Under the pieces are notes generated by a model. That model did no database searches, was not told where the DNA came from, and saw only the letters and a list, made by a program, of their open reading frames with translations. Made by a program: the position numbers and the translations under genes. A DNA stretch of 64,000 nt, taken from the NCBI RefSeq assembly GCF_003217775.1, contig NZ_QJVJ01000007.1:372001-436000 (forward strand), read 5' to 3'. This DNA comes from Paenibacillus flagellatus. Lineage in GTDB: Bacteria > Bacillota > Bacilli > Paenibacillales > NBRC-103111. Within the stretch, counting starts at the first letter, position 1, and each line of letters opens with the position of its first letter. Positions 59,705-64,000 of the stretch are shown here, one piece after another.

Positions 59705-59995
59705 ATGACTACTCAAAAAATAACAAGTGATGAGCTCAGAGTCAAAATTTTCAAAGCCTTAGCTGATGAAACGAGATTGGACATCGTGCGAGCTTTATAC
59801 GCCGGCAAGAAGGAAATGAATTGCGGAGAAGTAGGAAACATTCGCAATACTTCCAAATCGAATACTACGTATCACTTGCGTACTTTGAAGGAGGCGAACT
59901 TAATCAACGTACGAAAAGCTGCCCAAGCAAAGTATACGAGTCTCAATTTGGAGACTTTTCAAACGTACTTACCCGGATTTCTGGATACGCTGTAG
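59705..59995 (+). CDS. ArsR-type winged-helix regulator
   Basis: 96 residues: RVKIFKALADETRLDIVRALYAGKKEMNCGEV, TSKSNTTYHLRTLKEANLINVRKAAQAKYTSLN, a complete ArsR/SmtB winged helix. No CxC metal site is seen; the single Cys (MNCGEV) is where many non-metal ArsR proteins have CVCEL-type helices, so a small organic ligand or redox signal is likely. An 18-bp palindrome separates it from the MFS gene, which it probably represses. Clearly A/T-richer than the neighbouring operons. Confidence 0.88.
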   Translation: MTTQKITSDELRVKIFKALADETRLDIVRALYAGKKEMNCGEVGNIRNTSKSNTTYHLRTLKEANLINVRKAAQAKYTSLNLETFQTYLPGFLDTL

Positions 59996-60020
59996 AAGGA
60001 AATCTTTTTTTTCTTCATTA

Positions 60021-60038
60021 GTTCAATAATTATTGAAC
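60021..60038. promoter_or_regulatory. perfect 18-bp palindrome, candidate ArsR operator
   Basis: GTTCAATAATTATTGAAC is its own reverse complement. It lies between the ArsR gene and the MFS gene, 30 bases upstream of the transporter start. Size and position fit an ArsR-family operator. Confidence 0.7.
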
Positions 60039-60069
60039 ATTAGAACAACAAAAAGGAAAGGGTGATACC

Positions 60070-61251
60070 ATGTCAAGAATGACATTCTTATTATTCCTCG
60101 TCATGTTTGTCATCGGCACGGATACTTTTTTGATTTCTCCGCTCATTCCCACGCTTCAACAATTGTTCCATATTCCGACCGAATCCGCAGGTTGGATGGT
60201 CGGAGCCTATGCTTTAGGCTATGCCCTATTCGCGTTGATTGCCGGACCGCTTTCCGATGGTTGGGATCGCAAAAAGGTTATGCTTTCCGGCATGGTATGC
60301 TTCTCGGTTTCCACCCTGTTATGCGGTTTTGCCACAGGTTTTTGGTCGATGTTCTTATTCCGTTTTTTAGCCGGAGTCAGCGCGGCGTTTACGGCTCCTC
60401 AAGTCTGGGCTTCAATCCCAGTCCTGATCCCGACGCCGAAGATCGCCAAAGCATCCGGAATCGTCATGGCCGGCGTGGCTGCTTCCCAAGCGTTCGGCAT
60501 CCCTATCGGAAGCCTGCTTGCCTCCATCCAATGGTCTTATTCTTTTTTTGCAATCGGAACATTTGCGTTAGTAGTGGCCGTTTTCATCTACTACGCTTTG
60601 CCCGAAATGAAGCCGGACCAAGACCAAACATCCAAAACTCCTATATTCGGCAGATACATCCCGCTATTGAACAGTCCGACGGCGAGAAGAGCTTTATTCG
60701 CTCATTTCTTATTTCAATGCGGATTCTTCGCCTCTTTCTCTTTCATCGGAAAATGGGTGACGGATCGCTTTCACCTTTCAATCGATCAAGCGGGGTATTT
60801 GATGTTTTTTCTCGGTTTCGGGAATATAGTCGGGAGCCTCTGCGGTGCCTATGTGATCCAAACATTCAACCGTTTCAACACGCTGGTCGCGGGCTTTCTC
60901 GTCTCCATTGCCTGTTTTATTGTTTTGCCTTACTTGCCGTCGGTTGCGGCTTTCGAAAGTGTTTACTTCTTCATATTCGTTACCATGGGAATCGCCTTCC
61001 CCCTCATATTGGGACTTCTGAATTCGTTAAATCCGACCATCCGCGGCACGATCTCCAGCTTGGCCAGTTCGATCATGTACGCCGCCACAACGTTCGGTTC
61101 TTGGATCGCAGGCCTGATTTATGCATCTTTTAACGGTTTTTCCGCCGTTGGCTTGTTTGCGGCTAGTTGCTTTGCAGGTTCGTTGTTCTTGTTTATATTC
61201 AGCGGTATTTTGGCCCATGATGCGAAAACAAAGAAGGAGTTTGCGGCATAG
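60070..61251 (+). CDS. MFS transporter, drug-efflux type (DHA1-like)
   Basis: 393 residues with 12 hydrophobic segments. The start FVIGTDTFLISPLIPTLQQLF and the loop ALIAGPLSDGWDRKKVMLSGM (motif A, residues about 57-77) are those of 12-helix efflux proteins; FLAGVSAAFTAPQVWA is the motif B region. It pumps an unknown compound out of the cell under the ArsR-type repressor. GGAAAGGGTGATACC precedes the ATG. It forms a two-gene resistance-like module with the regulator and is followed directly by an ISL3 remnant, suggesting transfer. Confidence 0.9.
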   Translation: MSRMTFLLFLVMFVIGTDTFLISPLIPTLQQLFHIPTESAGWMVGAYALGYALFALIAGPLSDGWDRKKVMLSGMVCFSVSTLLCGFATGFWSMFLFRFLAGVSAAFTAPQVWASIPVLIPTPKIAKASGIVMAGVAASQAFGIPIGSLLASIQWSYSFFAIGTFALVVAVFIYYALPEMKPDQDQTSKTPIFGRYIPLLNSPTARRALFAHFLFQCGFFASFSFIGKWVTDRFHLSIDQAGYLMFFLGFGNIVGSLCGAYVIQTFNRFNTLVAGFLVSIACFIVLPYLPSVAAFESVYFFIFVTMGIAFPLILGLLNSLNPTIRGTISSLASSIMYAATTFGSWIAGLIYASFNGFSAVGLFAASCFAGSLFLFIFSGILAHDAKTKKEFAA

Positions 61252-61255
61252 ATGC

Positions 61256-61750
61256 ATGGAAGTAATTCAAAAGGATCGTTTAAATCTGTCGGCATTCAAC
61301 ATTCTAAGCATTCATGAGAATGAATTCGATTTTCTGATTCAAGTGGCGGCGAACTCTCCACCTTTGACTTGCCCTCATTGTGGACGTATGGCCAACCTTT
61401 ACAAACACGATAGCAGGGAACAGATTTGTATGGACTTACCTGTTCGCGGTAAGCGTGCAGGGCTTCTCATCAAGCGTCGGAGGTATCGCTGCAGAGACTG
61501 CCATCGAACCTTTTGGGAACACCTAAACCACACCATAGACGAGAAGCGAAATTGCACCAAACGTTTATTGTCTTATATTGAGAAGCAAAGCCTTGAACGC
61601 ACGTTTGTCAGTTTATCCGAGGAAGTCGGATTGCATGAAAAAACAATACGTAACATCTTTCGCGATTACATCAATCGTCTAAAAGAATCTTCGAATTGAA
61701 ACACCTATTTGGCTTGGGATTGACGAAATGCGGATTGATAGGCCCGGCCC
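61256..61750 (+). pseudogene. ISL3-family transposase, N-terminal remnant
   Basis: 147 residues open to 61699: zinc-finger head CPHCGRMANLYKHDSREQICMDLPVRGKRAGLLIKRRRYRCRDCHRTFWE and the helix-turn-helix middle (SLSEEVGLHEKTIRNIFRDYINRL). After 61695 the frame shifts and reads TPIWLGIDEM, the start of the DDE domain, then similarity ends near 61750. Full ISL3 transposases have about 400 residues, so the catalytic core is gone. No terminal repeats were found. It lies four bases after the MFS stop. Confidence 0.8.
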
Positions 61751-61763
61751 GGCATGGTAGGAT
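61735..61763 (+). promoter_or_regulatory. promoter of the GNAT gene
   Basis: TTGATA (61735-61740), 17 bp, TAGGAT (61758-61763) with a TG one base upstream of the hexamer. The -35 lies inside the ISL3 remnant. Confidence 0.55.
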
Positions 61764-61794
61764 CGATAGCAATACGCGTTCCGGAGGTGCTGCC

Positions 61795-62346
61795 ATGATT
61801 GCGGCGTTGCGGCTCGTTTTGCCGTCTCTCGCTTATCGGGAGTCTTATTGGAGCTTCTATGAAGAATGGAAAGAAACGGGCGAAGAGATGGTTCCGTGGG
61901 TGATCGAGAAGGACCCGTCCGATTTTGCCGAGTATGTGAACTTCCTGTATTCCCAAAATACCGAGGAGAAGGTAGCCGGCCTCGACTGGGTCCCGCATTC
62001 GACGTATTGGCTCGTCGATTCGTCGGACAGCGTGCTCGGGGCGGTCAATATCCGGCACCGGTTGAACGAGAAGCTTCTGAACGCGGGAGGACATATCGGC
62101 TACGGCATACGCCCTTCCCAAAGACGCCGGGGGCACGCGTCGACGATGCTGGCGCTGGCGCTGGATAAAACGAGAGAGCTCGGATTGGATCGCGTGCTGG
62201 TCGTATGCGATCATGGAAACGTCGGTTCCGAACGGACGATTTTGAAAAACGGCGGCGTGTTCGAATCCGTATTCGTCGAGGAGAACGGCAATGCCGTCAA
62301 ACGATTTTGGATTCCGTTGGCGGAGACGGGAAAAGCGCCGGACTGA
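61795..62346 (+). CDS. GNAT family N-acetyltransferase
   Basis: 183 residues from the ATG at 61795 (GGAGGT six bases upstream). The acetyl-CoA site is GYGIRPSQRRRGHASTMLALALDKTRELG (about residues 102-130), and VLVVCDHGNVGSERTILKNGGVFESVF is the typical C-terminal part of the YjcK/RimI-like subgroup that starts with LVLPSLAYRESYWSFYEEW. Acetylates an amine on a small molecule or protein; substrate unknown. Confidence 0.9.
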   Translation: MIAALRLVLPSLAYRESYWSFYEEWKETGEEMVPWVIEKDPSDFAEYVNFLYSQNTEEKVAGLDWVPHSTYWLVDSSDSVLGAVNIRHRLNEKLLNAGGHIGYGIRPSQRRRGHASTMLALALDKTRELGLDRVLVVCDHGNVGSERTILKNGGVFESVFVEENGNAVKRFWIPLAETGKAPD

Positions 62347-62550
62347 TCCGACGGCGATCGGATACGCGGGACCTATCGGACCCGGCCGGTCCGTTTCCTG
62401 GAGGAGGCGGTCCGGCTTTTTGCCGTATCCGATCGATTCGCGGCGGAAGGCGGTACCGGGACGAATCCGGGGTTCGAGCTCCCACGGCACGAACATAGTA
62501 TACAAGGAGGCGGTTCATCCCGAGACGAAGGCGAAGGTGAAGTGAAGAGC

Positions 62551-63153
62551 ATGAGCGCAAATCCCCCGCGCCACGAGGCTTCCGGTCCGACGTTCCAAAA
62601 CGCGTGCGGCAAGCGGCTGACGCTCGAGGACGTGTTCCGTCACGTAGCCTCGTTTATGGTTCAACGGCCGCAAGCCGAATACCGGTTCATGATCGGCACC
62701 GATTGCCAGGCGCACGCCCGGGCCACGACGTTCGTGACCGGCCTCGTCATCCAGCGCGTCGGCGACGGGGCGTGGGCGTGCTATCGGAAGCTGACCGTGC
62801 CGCGAAGGCTGCATTCGATCCGGCAAAAGCTGTCCGTCGAAACGCTGCTGTCCGAAGACATCGCCCGGCTATGGAAGGACCGGTACGACGGAAGGCTGGA
62901 GCACATCGTCCGCCCTTACGCCCGTCAGGGGGCGGCCTTCGCGCGCTACGTCGACATCGACGCCGGAGACGACTTGGAGGCGAACGGGACGGCGCCGTTC
63001 GTGGCGGAGATGGTCGGGCGCGTCGAAGCGCTGGGCTTTGCGGCCCGCATCAAGCCGGATGCGGTCGTCGCCTCCGCTTATGCGAACCGGCATACGAAGC
63101 GGCCGGACGGCGGCGAGCAACTTTCCATGCATGTCCAGCGTCTAATTCGGTAA
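62551..63153 (+). CDS. YkuK-like protein (DUF458, ribonuclease H-like)
   Basis: 200 residues from the ATG at 62551. YRFMIGTDCQAHARATTFVTGLVIQRVGDGAWACYRK near residue 45 and YVDIDAGDDLEANGTAPFVAEMVGRVEALGF near 130, ending AVVASAYANRHTKRP, match the DUF458/YkuK family, predicted to have an RNase H-like fold with acidic active-site residues (Asp in IGTDCQ and VDIDAG). The family is common in spore-formers; its function is not established. Confidence 0.85.
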   Translation: MSANPPRHEASGPTFQNACGKRLTLEDVFRHVASFMVQRPQAEYRFMIGTDCQAHARATTFVTGLVIQRVGDGAWACYRKLTVPRRLHSIRQKLSVETLLSEDIARLWKDRYDGRLEHIVRPYARQGAAFARYVDIDAGDDLEANGTAPFVAEMVGRVEALGFAARIKPDAVVASAYANRHTKRPDGGEQLSMHVQRLIR

Positions 63154-63179
63154 ACGGATTGACGAAAGGTGGAGAGGGC

Positions 63180-64000
63180 TTGGGTACGTTGCGAAATGAC
63201 GGTTGGCGCCTAAGGACGAGGAGGGCGACGGTTCCCGTCGCGCTCGGCTTGGCGGTCGCGACCGGATGGAGCGCCGTCGGGTCGCCGGTTTTGGCCGAGA
63301 CGGGGGGCGCTTGGCCGTGGAGCGAGGCTCCGCCGGAAACGGTACTGCCGGCCGCGAACGAAGTCGGCGTGACGTTCGAAGGTACGAACGTCCGTCTGCC
63401 TCATCGCCCGGTCGTCGTGGACGGCACGACGATGGTGCCGGCGCGCGCCTTGTTGGAAGGATTCGGGTACCGTCTGGAATGGGACGAAGCGGCCGACTCG
63501 TTGAAGGCGGCCCATCCGGCCGGTCAAGGCGTGTCGATGACATTCCGCGTCGGTTCCAAGGAAATCGCCGTCGGCTCCGATCCGTCGGTAAACGGCATTA
63601 CCGCTTCCGGCACGATGCCGCTGGACGTCGCCCCGTACATCGACCGCGGCTTGCTTTGGATTCCGCTGCGTACGGCCGCGGAGGCGAGCGGCATGATCGT
63701 GACGTGGAATTCGTTCGATCGGCTCGTCACCGTCCGCGATCCGAACGCGGAGCTCCGGTTCAGCGTGGCGACCCGCGCGGACAACGGGGAGTACGGGACG
63801 CCGGACAAGCTGCGGGACTACATCAAGTCGAAATGGTCGGCCGACGTCCGGTTTACGCTCATCCCGCCGGATTATTACAACGAGAAAGTAAACGTCATGA
63901 TCGCGGCGGGGGACCCGGCCGACCTGATGCTGCTCGGCAAGCCTTACGCGTTCCATGACGTGCTGTTCGAATCGGTCGCCACCGATTTGACGGATTTGCT
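63180..64000 (+). CDS. secreted protein with copper-amine-oxidase-N stalk domain and solute-binding-like region (3' end outside window)
   Basis: About 273 codons are visible, open to the window edge, from a TTG at 63180 with GGTGGAGAG upstream. Signal peptide: RRATVPVALGLAVATGWSAVGSPVLAE. Then a copper-amine-oxidase-N type stalk domain, about residues 60-185 (VVVDGTTMVPARALLEGFGYRLEWDEAADSL; LLWIPLRTAAEASGMIVTWNSFDRLVTVRD), normally a cell-wall or matrix-binding unit. From about 190 the sequence turns into the start of an extracellular solute-binding protein (FSVATRADNGEYGTPDKLRDYIKSKW ... VNVMIAAGDPADLMLLGKP). There is no lipobox, so the stalk may replace the lipid anchor. Confidence 0.75.
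   Translation, partial: MGTLRNDGWRLRTRRATVPVALGLAVATGWSAVGSPVLAETGGAWPWSEAPPETVLPAANEVGVTFEGTNVRLPHRPVVVDGTTMVPARALLEGFGYRLEWDEAADSLKAAHPAGQGVSMTFRVGSKEIAVGSDPSVNGITASGTMPLDVAPYIDRGLLWIPLRTAAEASGMIVTWNSFDRLVTVRDPNAELRFSVATRADNGEYGTPDKLRDYIKSKWSADVRFTLIPPDYYNEKVNVMIAAGDPADLMLLGKPYAFHDVLFESVATDLTDL

Overview
The window looks like chromosomal DNA of a G+C-rich, endospore-forming Firmicute of the Paenibacillaceae type (Paenibacillus or Cohnella-like). Reasons: a gerA-gerB-gerC spore germinant receptor operon, a SpoVB-like flippase, strong Shine-Dalgarno sequences with frequent GTG/TTG starts, a T-box leader, CcpA/LacI-style operators, YesM/AraC-type sugar regulators with LplB/YtcP-type ABC transporters, and many Gfo/Idh/MocA oxidoreductases. 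The genus call is inference; no rRNA or tRNA gene is visible.

Layout. 1-6.4 kb: sugar-acid and amino-sugar catabolism (tail of a four-carbon acid sugar kinase, DeoR regulator, SIS isomerase, LacI regulator, Gfo/Idh/MocA dehydrogenase, NagB-like protein, SGNH hydrolase). 6.4-8.1 kb: a prohibitin-like protein and a decayed IS3 element. 8.1-18.5 kb: a visibly more A/T-rich polysaccharide-utilisation island (membrane AraC regulator, solute-binding lipoprotein, two permeases, a 1311-residue double beta-helix secreted protein). 18.8-21.3 kb: aldo-keto reductase, a decayed sigma/anti-sigma pair, a YvyF-like zinc protein. 21.3-27.2 kb: spoVB-like gene and ger operon. 27.3-32.2 kb: lactate monooxygenase-like enzyme, an MhqO/MhqD-like detoxification pair, a MerR-thioredoxin pair and a YdcF protein. 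32.3-43.2 kb: a glycan cluster with five glycosyltransferases, two methyltransferases and a sulfotransferase, bracketed by APS kinase and ATP sulfurylase, the two enzymes that make PAPS. 43.3-45.7 kb: a MutS2-like ATPase behind a long structured leader with two tandem terminators. 45.7-50 kb: gene fragments, an ECF sigma/anti-sigma pair, and a T-box-controlled DAHP synthase/chorismate mutase. 50-59.1 kb: PhyH-type oxygenase with AraC regulator, the xylR/xylAB locus, and an oxidoreductase-ThuA-oxidoreductase operon. 59.1-61.8 kb: small membrane protein, then an A/T-rich ArsR-MFS module ending in an ISL3 remnant. 61.8-64 kb: acetyltransferase, YkuK-like protein, and the start of a secreted protein that joins a copper-amine-oxidase-N stalk domain to a solute-binding-protein-like segment.

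The most interesting items are the sulfated-glycan cluster with its own PAPS supply, the unassigned leader RNA before the MutS2-like gene, and the gerA/gerB overlap through a tandem-repeat low-complexity region. Assignments rest on reading motifs by eye; no database search or folding calculation was run.
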